Shown here: positions 7,699 through 15,638 of the stretch, in pieces
Layout of the letters: each line of letters opens with the position of its first letter
How positions within the stretch are numbered: the stretch's first letter is position 1
Source of the DNA: Acidimicrobiia bacterium
GTDB lineage: Bacteria; Actinomycetota; Acidimicrobiia; Acidimicrobiales; Poriferisodalaceae
Direction of reading: 5' to 3'
Length of the DNA stretch: 44,512 nt
Assembly: GCA_022820925.1 (NCBI GenBank)
Contig: JAJEEO010000016.1
Coordinates: forward strand, 1 to 44,512
Position numbers and translations under genes: made by a program
The notes under the pieces: model-generated
Told to the model about the DNA's origin: nothing
What the model saw: only the letters and a program-made list of their open reading frames with translations
Databases searched by the model: none

Positions 7699-8892
7699 AT
7701 GAGCGAAAGCGATGGCGCGGGCGCGACGGGGCCGCTGGCGGGAGTCCGGGTGCTGGACCTGTCGTCGGTGCTCATGGGGCCGGCAGCGACGCGCACGCTC
7801 GGCGACTTCGGCGCTGACGTCATCTTGGTCGAATCGGCCGCTGGCGACCGGAATCGGAGCATGGGCTCAGGCCCGGTGGACGGGTTCTCGGGCGTCTCGC
7901 TCAACCTGCTGCGCAACAAGCGCAGCATTTCCCTGGATCTCAAGCACGAACGCGGTCGCCAGGCGTTTCTCGACATCGTCGCCACGTGCGACGTGATGAT
8001 CACGAACCTGCGCCCAGGCCCGCTGCGCCGCCTCAGGTTGCACTACGAGGCCGTGCAGGAAGTTCGCCCCGACATCGTGTTCTGCCGGGCACACGGCTAC
8101 CCGTCTGCCAGCGAGCAGGCTGATGCGCCCGCATACGACGACATCATCCAGTCCGCCAGCGGCATCGGCGACCTGTTCCGCCGCATGGGCGCCGAGCCGA
8201 TGCTGCTGCCCAGCCTCGTCGCCGACAAGTTCTGCGGGCTGACGATCGCCAACTCGGTGACCGCGGCGCTGTACCACCGGGCACAGACCGGCCGGGGCCA
8301 GTGCATCGAGATCCCGATGATCGATGTGATGCGCGCTTTCGTGCTCGCCGAGCACGGCGCGGGCGCCATCTCCGAGCCGCCTGTGGCGAGCGCCGGGTAT
8401 GCCCGCATCCTCACGCCCGAGCGCAAGCCCCAACGGACCGCGGATGGGTGGATCAACATCCTCCCCTACGACCAGGAGCACTACGTCGCGCTGTTCGAGG
8501 CCGGGGGGCGGCACGATCTCGCCGCCGATGAACGCTTCGCGACGCCCATCGAGCGCGTCACCCACAGCGACAGCCTGTACCGCGACGTCGCGTCAGTGCT
8601 GGGCCAGCGCACGACGGCCGAGTGGCTGGAGCTGTGCGAAGAAAACGGCATCCCCGCAACCGAGGCGGCGACGCTCGACGAACTCGTGTCGCAACTCCCA
8701 ATCGACGAGCATCCGGTTGCGGGCCCGTACCGGGTCATCCCACCACCCGAGCAGTTCTCCGCGACACCGCCCAGCGTCCGGCGAGCCGCCCCGAAGATCG
8801 GCGAGCACGGCCGGCAGGTACTGAGCGAGATCGGCTACGACGCCGCGGCCATCGACGGCCTCATCAGCGACGGCGTGCTGACAACGCCTTGA
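7699..8892 (+). CDS. CaiB/BaiF family (class III) CoA transferase
   Basis: The 397-residue protein begins MSESDGAGATGPLAGVRVLD and has the class III CoA-transferase pattern. The opening LAGVRVLDLSSVLMGPAATRTLGDFGADVI is diagnostic, and the catalytic aspartate is Asp176 in SLVADKFCGL. LRNKRSISLDLK and ITNLRPGPLRRL are further family landmarks. These enzymes move CoA between carboxylic acids, often in aromatic or carnitine catabolism. It is transcribed divergently from the aromatic operon and may activate a substrate or product of that pathway, which is inference. Confidence 0.92.
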   Translation: MSESDGAGATGPLAGVRVLDLSSVLMGPAATRTLGDFGADVILVESAAGDRNRSMGSGPVDGFSGVSLNLLRNKRSISLDLKHERGRQAFLDIVATCDVMITNLRPGPLRRLRLHYEAVQEVRPDIVFCRAHGYPSASEQADAPAYDDIIQSASGIGDLFRRMGAEPMLLPSLVADKFCGLTIANSVTAALYHRAQTGRGQCIEIPMIDVMRAFVLAEHGAGAISEPPVASAGYARILTPERKPQRTADGWINILPYDQEHYVALFEAGGRHDLAADERFATPIERVTHSDSLYRDVASVLGQRTTAEWLELCEENGIPATEAATLDELVSQLPIDEHPVAGPYRVIPPPEQFSATPPSVRRAAPKIGEHGRQVLSEIGYDAAAIDGLISDGVLTTP

Positions 8893-8946
8893 AATACATC
8901 GAAATTCAGGCAAGTGCGCAGCGGAACATGACTACGGTCGCGAAAG

Positions 8947-9005
8947 GGCCAGCCCCCCGGTTGCTACCCAAGTGGGTTGCTCTGCCAACTCCGGGGTGGC
9001 TGGCC
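8947..9005 (+). terminator. Long imperfect stem-loop after the CoA transferase gene
   Basis: GGCCAGCC (8947-8954) pairs with GGCTGGCC (8998-9005), and CCCCGG (8955-8960) with CCGGGG (8991-8996). This makes a 14-bp stem with one bulged T at 8997. The 30-base loop contains a further small hairpin, ACCC-AAGT-GGGT (8966-8977). No clear T-run follows, which is common for actinobacterial terminators. It lies in the 205-base gap 8893-9097, the longest gene-free stretch of the window. Alternatives are a structured leader of the next SDR gene or a small RNA. Confidence 0.45.
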
Positions 9006-9097
9006 TCTGAATCTCAGCGTAACAGCCCGATGCAGGCGCCCGACCTAGCATCCGCCCAGGGGTCGGGCGGGAATCGCACGACAGCGAGGGGGCGACG

Positions 9098-9841
9098 ATG
9101 CGGTTTGACGGCAAGCGGGTGATCGTGACCGGCGGGGCTTCGGGCTTCGGTCGGGCGATCAGCGAGGGATTCGCCGAGCGCGGTGCGCGGGTGATGGTCA
9201 CCGACATCGACGCCGAGGGTGCCGCCACGGTGGCCAAGGGCCTCGAGGGCGCCGAGTCGTTCCGCCTCGACGTCACCGAGGAAGCGCCTCACGTCGAGCT
9301 GGCGCAGCTCATGGTGGACACGTGGGGCGGCATCGACATCGTCGCCGCCAACGCGGGTTTCGCCCACCGGATGGGCTCCACATCGGACATCCCAACCGAA
9401 GAGTTCGACCTCATGTGGGCGGTCAACACCCGCAGCGTCTACTTCGCCGCCAAGCACTTCACGCCGTACATGCCGCCAGGCAGCACGATCGTGAGCACGG
9501 CCTCGATCGGCGGCAAGCGGCCCCGGCCCGGCCTGACGCCGTACAACACCTCGAAAGCGGCCACGATCATGCTGACCCGGGGTCTGGCCGAAGAGTTCGC
9601 ACCCGACATCCGCATCAACTGCGTCGCGCCCGTGGCCTCGGAGACCCGCTTCTTCGAGCGAGCGACCGGCTTGGACACGATGACCGACGAGATGAGAGCA
9701 GGCGTCGTCGAGGGCATCCCCATGGGCCGGATGTCGGATCCCGTCGATATCGCCAACGCCGTGATGTACCTGGCGTCCGACGAGGCTGGCTTCCTCACCG
9801 GCGTCTGCCTCGATGTCGACGGGGGCCGCAGCATCAGCTAG
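9098..9841 (+). CDS. SDR family oxidoreductase
   Basis: This 247-residue classical SDR has TGGASGFG at 11-18, NAG at 85-87, catalytic Ser136 and Tyr149-x3-Lys153, and a closing DVDGGRSIS. The purine-rich GAGGGGGCGACG just before the ATG gives a plausible ribosome binding site. Asp36/Asp38 after the second beta strand (VTDID) suggests NAD(H) rather than NADP(H). The substrate cannot be read. It is followed 49 bases later by an LLM oxidoreductase on the same strand. Confidence 0.9.
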   Translation: MRFDGKRVIVTGGASGFGRAISEGFAERGARVMVTDIDAEGAATVAKGLEGAESFRLDVTEEAPHVELAQLMVDTWGGIDIVAANAGFAHRMGSTSDIPTEEFDLMWAVNTRSVYFAAKHFTPYMPPGSTIVSTASIGGKRPRPGLTPYNTSKAATIMLTRGLAEEFAPDIRINCVAPVASETRFFERATGLDTMTDEMRAGVVEGIPMGRMSDPVDIANAVMYLASDEAGFLTGVCLDVDGGRSIS

Positions 9842-9890
9842 CCGCAGGCGGCCCATCGGGCGATGACCGGGTTTCGGTAGGGTCCCGACG

Positions 9891-11108
9891 GTGAAGTTCG
9901 CAGCGTTTCTCGCACCGCATCATCTGCCTGGGGAGAGCCCGGCGCTGCAGCTGCAGCGTGATCTCGACTTGGTCACCCACCTCGACCGGCTGGGCTACGA
10001 CGAGTTCTGGTGCGGCGAGCATCACTCGACCGGCTGGGAGACGATCGGCTCGCCCGAGATGTTCCTGGCTGCTGCGGCGGTGCGCACCGGCCGCATCAAG
10101 CTGGGCACCGGGGTGACCTCGATCCCCTACCACCATCCGTTCATGGTCGCCCAGCGCATCGTCCAGCTCGACCAGATGAGCTTCGGGCGGGCGATGCTCG
10201 GCACGGGGCCCGGTGCACTGCCATCGGACGCCCACACCCTGGGCATCGACCCGATGCTGCTGCGGGACCGCCAAGACGAGGCGATCCCGGTCATCCAGCG
10301 CCTGCTCGCGGGCGGCGAGCGCTTCACCTACGAGTGCGACTGGTTCTCGCTGTACGACGCGAAGCTGCAGATTCTGCCCTATCAGCACAAGATCCCGATG
10401 GTGACGGCGTCGATGATCAGCCCGTCGGGCATGACGCTCGCCGGCAAGTACGGCATGGGCGTGCTGTCGATCGGTTCTATGTCAACCGAAGGCCTGGCAT
10501 CGCTGCCGCTGCAGTGGAGCTTCGCCGAGGAGGCTGCCGCCAAGCACGACCGTGTCGTAGACCGGGCCGACTGGCGGGTGATGTTCAACTTCCATGTGGC
10601 ACTCACCCGCGACCAGGCCCGGCGTGACGTCGAGCACGGGCTGCTTCGCTGGCACAACGACTACAACGTCGCGACGCTCCAGCGACCGGGGCTGGAGCCG
10701 CTGGCCTCGACAGCCGAGGCCATCGACTTCTACGCCGACCCCGACTCCGCAGCCGGCGTCATCGGCACGCCCGACGACCTCATCGAGAACATCCTGCGGA
10801 TGCAGGAGATCACCGGCGGGTTCGGCGTGATGATGGGCTTCGTCAACGACTGGGCCGAGCCCGAGGCCATGTTCCGCAGCTGGGACCTGGTGGCGCGCCA
10901 CGTCATGCCGGCGGTCAACGGGCAGCTCGCCTCGATGCAGGAGTCCAACGAGTTCGTGATCGAGAACCGGGAGTACTTCGACCGGGCCGGCAAGGCGATC
11001 CTGGCGAAGATCTTCGAGAACGAGCGGGCCGCCGCGGCGCTGAAAGGCGTCGGCACGCCCAAGTCAGGCTTCACGCCCAATGTCGGCGCAGCAGCCGAAG
11101 CCGACTGA
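9891..11108 (+). CDS. LLM class flavin-dependent monooxygenase/oxidoreductase
   Basis: The 405-residue protein uses a GTG start (MKFAAFLAPHHLPGESPAL). It has the luciferase-like landmarks GYDEFWCGEHHSTGWETI, the KLGTGVTSIPYHHPFMVAQRI strand and the FGRAMLGTGPGALPSDAHTLG loop. Its length and EHH motif place it with the larger luciferase-type monooxygenases rather than the ~300-residue F420 dehydrogenases. It probably oxidises a ketone, amine or sulfur compound with reduced flavin, but the substrate is unknown. It lies between an SDR and a nitronate monooxygenase on the same strand. Confidence 0.88.
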   Translation: MKFAAFLAPHHLPGESPALQLQRDLDLVTHLDRLGYDEFWCGEHHSTGWETIGSPEMFLAAAAVRTGRIKLGTGVTSIPYHHPFMVAQRIVQLDQMSFGRAMLGTGPGALPSDAHTLGIDPMLLRDRQDEAIPVIQRLLAGGERFTYECDWFSLYDAKLQILPYQHKIPMVTASMISPSGMTLAGKYGMGVLSIGSMSTEGLASLPLQWSFAEEAAAKHDRVVDRADWRVMFNFHVALTRDQARRDVEHGLLRWHNDYNVATLQRPGLEPLASTAEAIDFYADPDSAAGVIGTPDDLIENILRMQEITGGFGVMMGFVNDWAEPEAMFRSWDLVARHVMPAVNGQLASMQESNEFVIENREYFDRAGKAILAKIFENERAAAALKGVGTPKSGFTPNVGAAAEAD

Positions 11109-11226
11109 GCACATCATGCTGCCGACGATCCGCCACAGACAATTTGGCGGGCACGTCTAGGGTGCGGAGATCTTCACTCCTGGCAATCCTGAGCGGCTGA
11201 GATCCGCTATCGGAGTCACCGCCCCG

Positions 11227-12276
11227 GTGCTGCAATCGGGCATGGGCGGGGTGGCCGGCCCCGAGCTGGTCGCTGCCGTCTGCAACGCCGGCGGGCTCGG
11301 CATCCTGGCTGCGCTCAACTTGCGGCCCGATGCTGTGCGGGACGCCATCCGGCGGGTGCGAGAACTGACCGACCGGCCCTTCGGAGTCAATATCTGGCTC
11401 CATGACGACGTGCGCCACCCTCCCGATGTCAGCGATCACGCTGACCTCGTCCGCTCGGTGCAGAGCGTCTTCAACGAGCTGCGTCCCCGCTTCGAGCTGC
11501 CCGCCACGCTGGAGGCGCCCCGGCCGATGCCCGACCTGGTCGACCCAGCGCTCGAAGTGATGATCGATGAGCGGATTCCGGTGTTCTCGGCGGGTCTCGG
11601 CATCCCGGAGCCCGATCTGGTGGAGCGGTTTCACAGCGTCGACGCCAAGGTCGTGACGATGGTGGCCACGACCGCCGATGCTCGCAGCGCCGTGGACTGC
11701 GGCAGCGACGTCGTGATCGCTCAAGGCCTCGAAGCCGGCGGGCACCGCAGCCACGGTCGCAAGCTGACTGCTGGGGAGGCCGCCGGGACCGGCACGTTCA
11801 CGCTCGTCCCCCAGGTCATCGAGGCGATCGGCGACCGAGTTCCGGTGGTGGCGGCGGGCGGCATCGTGGACGGACGGGGTCTGTCGGCGGCGATGATGCT
11901 CGGCGCATCGGGGGTGCTCATGGGCACACGCTTCGTGGCCACGGCCGAGTCACAGGCCAGCCGCCTGTGGAAGGACCGGCTCACGTCAGGGGCGGGGACG
12001 ACGGTGCTGACCGATGGGTTCACCGGCCAGTGGGCCCGGGTGCTGCGGTCGGAGTTCACCGACCATTGGGCCGCCCACGGCGGGCAGCCGTTGCCCGGCC
12101 TGCTGCAGGCCGCGGCACGCGCCGACTTGCAGCGGGCCGCGGTGGCCGCCGACGACGACCAGATGCAGCCGCTCTACGCCGGCGCCGGATTCGACCTGCT
12201 GAGCGATCTGCCGAGCGCAGGCGAGGTCGTCACCAGAGTCGTCCGAGAGTCCCGGGAGCTGCTCGGTCGAGACTGA
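11227..12276 (+). CDS. Nitronate monooxygenase / 2-nitropropane dioxygenase family protein
   Basis: The protein shows the FMN TIM-barrel of this family: PVLQSGMGGVAGPELVAAVC at the N-terminus, GVNIWLHDD near residue 55, the EAGGHRSH motif with its catalytic-type histidine, and AAGGIVDGRGLSAAMMLGASGVLMGTRF near the C-terminus. From the GTG at 11227 it has 349 residues. The frame is open back to 11161 and encodes further family-like residues (LRSAIGVTAP), so the true start may be upstream, for example the CTG at 11197; no ATG or GTG is in frame there. The family oxidises alkyl nitronates or reduces enoyl-type substrates with FMN. Confidence 0.87.
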   Translation: MLQSGMGGVAGPELVAAVCNAGGLGILAALNLRPDAVRDAIRRVRELTDRPFGVNIWLHDDVRHPPDVSDHADLVRSVQSVFNELRPRFELPATLEAPRPMPDLVDPALEVMIDERIPVFSAGLGIPEPDLVERFHSVDAKVVTMVATTADARSAVDCGSDVVIAQGLEAGGHRSHGRKLTAGEAAGTGTFTLVPQVIEAIGDRVPVVAAGGIVDGRGLSAAMMLGASGVLMGTRFVATAESQASRLWKDRLTSGAGTTVLTDGFTGQWARVLRSEFTDHWAAHGGQPLPGLLQAAARADLQRAAVAADDDQMQPLYAGAGFDLLSDLPSAGEVVTRVVRESRELLGRD

Positions 12277-12306
12277 CGGCCGCCACGTCTGCAGCAGGGT
12301 CTGCAA

Positions 12307-14598
12307 CTAGGACTGGAGCGCCTGCCAGACCTTCTCGGGTGTCAGCGGCAGATCCAGATGCTCGACGCCGAGCGGTGCCAGCGCATCGAGCACCGCACTG
12401 TGGATGGCAGGCGTGGCGACCACCGTCCCGGATTCGCCGATGCCCTTCACGCCTAGCGGGTTGAGCGGGGATGGCGTCTCGGTCTCGTGGGACTCGAAGA
12501 AGGGCAGTTCCGCCGCGGAGGGCATGAGGTAGTCGGCCAGCCCGACGGTCATCGGAACGCCGTCCTGGTCGTACTGCATCTCCTCGTACAGAGCAGCGCC
12601 GACCGCCAGGGAGAGACCGCCGTGCACCTGGCCATGCGCCAGCACTGGCTGCAGGATCACCCCGGCGTCGTCCACGCTCACCAGCCGGCGCAGCTGGACC
12701 TCCCCGGTCGCGGTGTCGATCTCCACCGCCGCGACACAGGCCCCGAACGAGAACGCCCCGGCACCGCCCTCGGGCCTGAAGTGATGATGGGTGCTGAGCT
12801 CCCCGTGCTTGGCAAGGTCGGCCCAGCCCAGCGAGCGGGCGGGCGTCCCCACCACGTGGAACGACCCCCGGTCGATGTCGAGCGTGATGTCGTCGGGGTC
12901 GGCTTCGAGCAGTTCGGCAGCACGCTCGCGCGCAGCAGCCACAAGATCCACCGCCGCCCCGTACGCCGCCGCGCTGCCGAGCTGCGCCGAACGCGACCCG
13001 ATCGTGCCGCCGCCGATCGGCGATCGGTCGGTGTCGTCGTGCGAGATCGTGATCTGGTCGACGTCGAGGCCGAGCTGTGCGGCCACGACCGGCGCGAACG
13101 TGGTCTCGTGGCCCTGTCCGTGCGGCGACGTTCCCACCACGACATCCACCGTGCCATCTTCAGCAAGAAAGGCAGTCGCCCGCTCGCCCTCGCCGCCGCC
13201 GGTGATCTCGGTGGTGCAGCTCACCCCGATGCCCAGCAGCATCTCGTTGTCGCCGCTCGCCCGCCGGGCTGACTGCTCAGCCCGCAGCCCTTCGTAGTCG
13301 GCCGACTCCGCGGCCAGCCGAAGCGCCGCGGGATAGTCGCCGCTGTCGTAGGTGGACCCGACCGCGGTGCGGTACGGGAACCGGTCAGGCGGCACCAGGT
13401 TGGCGAACCGGACGTCGAGCGGATCGCGGCCGATCAGGCCCGCGAACCGGTCGACTGCTCGCTCGATCGAACATGCCGCCTCGGGCCTGCCGGCTCCCCG
13501 AAACGCCACCGTGGGAGTGGTGTTGGTGACCACCGACGTGCCGCGCAGCGTTGCATGCGCGATGTCATAGACGCCGGTGCCGCTGTTGCGGAGATTGCCG
13601 GTGACGTTGGTGCCCATGGCTGGGTACGCGCCGCTGTCCTGCAACGCGTCCACCGAGTAGGCCACGATCGTGCCGTCGCGCATGCCGCCGATGCGGACCC
13701 GGTGGCGCGAGGCACGCCCGTGCCCCATCGCCAGCGAGGCCTCTGAGCGGGTCTGCGCCCAGCGGATCGGCCGACCGAGCTCGCGTGCCGCCCAGGCCAC
13801 GACGACGTCCTCTGGGTAGCAGCCCCATCCGCCCTTGGATCCGAAGCCGCCGCCGACATCGGGCGAGATCGCACGCACGGTGCCGGGCTCGAGACCGAGC
13901 AGCGTCTCGATGACGTGCTTGGCGCCTGCGGGTCGCTGCGAGCAGACCCACGCAGTGCAGCGGCCGTCGGAACCCCAGGCCGACGCGCCTGCGAGCGGCT
14001 CGATCGCATGCGGCCCCAGCCGCGGATGCCGGATGTCGAACTCCGCAGTGACGTCGCAGCCGTCCCAGACGTCATCGGGCAGCGGATCGAGCTCCCAGGC
14101 CAGGGCAACATTGGTGCCGGCGTGCTCGTGCAACAGCACGTCGCCGGCGAGGCTGGCATCGAGATCGACCAGCGGCGGCAGCGGCTCGTAATCGACTACG
14201 ACCAGTTCTGCGGCATCGACGGCTTGGGCACGCGTCCCGGCGATCACGAGCGCAATGGGCTCGCCGACGAAGCGGACGGTGTCATATGCCATGAGCGGCC
14301 GCCACAGGTCGCCGTTCATCGATGGCAGCCGCGGCGGCAGCGGCCAGCCGTCCACCTCGGGACCCAAGTACACCGCGATCACCCCGTCCGCCTCGCGTGC
14401 GCCGGTCACATCGACCGATGCAAGCCGGGCGTGGGGTTCGATCGAGCGCACGAACACCGCTTGCGCTGCGCCGGCCAGTTCGGGGATGTCGAGCCCGTCG
14501 ATATAGGTGCTGTCGCCTCGCAGGAGCGGCTCGTCTTCGCGCCGCCCACGGAATCCTTCAGTAGCCACGGCAGCAACGTAGCCCGCGGCGTGCGACAT
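12307..14598 (-). CDS. Xanthine dehydrogenase-family molybdopterin-binding subunit, form II CoxL-like
   Basis: The 763-residue protein is a molybdenum hydroxylase large subunit. It has ISPDVGGGFGSKGG near residue 245, the active-site loop A365-FRGAGR-371, and a C-terminal GVKGIGESGTV with the base glutamate. The loop matches the AYRGAGR signature of form II "CoxL-like" proteins, not the AYxCSFR of true CO dehydrogenases, so CO is not the expected substrate. No iron-sulfur or FAD subunit is adjacent, so it is an orphan or borrows partners from elsewhere. A GTG at 14568 is an alternative start that removes an atypical ten-residue lead. Confidence 0.9.
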   Translation of the reverse strand: MSHAAGYVAAVATEGFRGRREDEPLLRGDSTYIDGLDIPELAGAAQAVFVRSIEPHARLASVDVTGAREADGVIAVYLGPEVDGWPLPPRLPSMNGDLWRPLMAYDTVRFVGEPIALVIAGTRAQAVDAAELVVVDYEPLPPLVDLDASLAGDVLLHEHAGTNVALAWELDPLPDDVWDGCDVTAEFDIRHPRLGPHAIEPLAGASAWGSDGRCTAWVCSQRPAGAKHVIETLLGLEPGTVRAISPDVGGGFGSKGGWGCYPEDVVVAWAARELGRPIRWAQTRSEASLAMGHGRASRHRVRIGGMRDGTIVAYSVDALQDSGAYPAMGTNVTGNLRNSGTGVYDIAHATLRGTSVVTNTTPTVAFRGAGRPEAACSIERAVDRFAGLIGRDPLDVRFANLVPPDRFPYRTAVGSTYDSGDYPAALRLAAESADYEGLRAEQSARRASGDNEMLLGIGVSCTTEITGGGEGERATAFLAEDGTVDVVVGTSPHGQGHETTFAPVVAAQLGLDVDQITISHDDTDRSPIGGGTIGSRSAQLGSAAAYGAAVDLVAAARERAAELLEADPDDITLDIDRGSFHVVGTPARSLGWADLAKHGELSTHHHFRPEGGAGAFSFGACVAAVEIDTATGEVQLRRLVSVDDAGVILQPVLAHGQVHGGLSLAVGAALYEEMQYDQDGVPMTVGLADYLMPSAAELPFFESHETETPSPLNPLGVKGIGESGTVVATPAIHSAVLDALAPLGVEHLDLPLTPEKVWQALQS

Positions 14599-14658
14599 AG
14601 ATGGTGTCAGGTACGGCGCACTTGCGATGCTGCCGTCAGGCAGAGCAGGGAGGCCGGG

Positions 14659-15534
14659 CTACTCGGCGGTGTGGCTGAGGATGGCTTCCCACACCTGGGG
14701 CCAGACCGCCTCGGGCAGCTCGTGGCCTACCCGGTCCAGTGTCACCATGCGGGCCCCTTCGATGGCCTCCACGGTTGCCTCGCCGTGGGGATAGGGCAGG
14801 ATCGAGTCCTCGGTGCCGTGGATGACGATGGTCGGCGTCGAGATGCTGCGCAGTTTCGCCGACCGGTTCTCCTCGTCCATCAGCGCTTGGCCGTGGTTGT
14901 TCATCGCCGGCCAGTTCGCTGCCCTGTCGTACTCGCGCTCGAAGATCGCCGTGAAGCGCTCGACATCGAACGGCACACGGCTGCCGGCGAGCGCCCCGAA
15001 CATCTCGAGCCGCGACTGCACCCGATCCTCACGCGTCAGCGGCGGCTCCAGCATGTATTTCATGTTGACCTCGATGACTTTCGGCTCCGGCGGCGGCAGG
15101 TCGGGTGTCTCCCCCATGAAGATCGCCCGCGCGATCTCCCCGCCGGAAGGCGTCGACATGATCGAGGTCATGGTCCGGATGCGCCCGGGATGGTCGATGG
15201 CGACCTGCTGGCAGATCATCCCGCCCATCGATGCCCCGACGAGGTGTGCGCTGGCGAGGCCGTAGGCATCGAGGACGCCCACTGCGTCGTTGGCCATGTC
15301 GGCGAGCCCGTAGGACTCCTGCTCGAGATCGAAGCTGGTGGTCTGGCCCGTGTCCCGGTTGTCGAAGCGGATCACGTAGCGGCCAGCGTCGACGAGGCCA
15401 GCGATGAAGCCTTCCTCCCACAGGATCATCTGAGCGCTCGCGCCCATTACCAGAAGGATGGGGATGTCCGCTGGGTCGCCGAAGTCCTCGGTACAGATGT
15501 CGATGCCGTTGGCCTTGACCATTCGCTCAGCCAT
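14659..15534 (-). CDS. Alpha/beta hydrolase
   Basis: The 291-residue protein has an alpha/beta hydrolase fold. The nucleophile elbow is G-A-S102-M-G-G, the acid is probably Asp243 in HGTEDSILPY and the histidine is His271 in RVGHELPE. The oxyanion region is VMGASAQM. The family hydrolyses esters, lactones or C-C bonds, or acts as an aromatic peroxidase; the GASMGG elbow and the FDNRDTGQTT segment are common in esterase-like members. It is divergent from the redoxin gene at 15639, with about 100 bases between them. Confidence 0.88.
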   Translation of the reverse strand: MAERMVKANGIDICTEDFGDPADIPILLVMGASAQMILWEEGFIAGLVDAGRYVIRFDNRDTGQTTSFDLEQESYGLADMANDAVGVLDAYGLASAHLVGASMGGMICQQVAIDHPGRIRTMTSIMSTPSGGEIARAIFMGETPDLPPPEPKVIEVNMKYMLEPPLTREDRVQSRLEMFGALAGSRVPFDVERFTAIFEREYDRAANWPAMNNHGQALMDEENRSAKLRSISTPTIVIHGTEDSILPYPHGEATVEAIEGARMVTLDRVGHELPEAVWPQVWEAILSHTAE

Positions 15535-15638
15535 GTCTCCCCCTCTGCTGCGCCTCTGACGCTAGCCCTGGCCCGAAGCGGCCGACGTGCCATGATCAAC
15601 GGCGCAGATCGGCGCCGTCAGTCAAGGGATCGGAGCAA

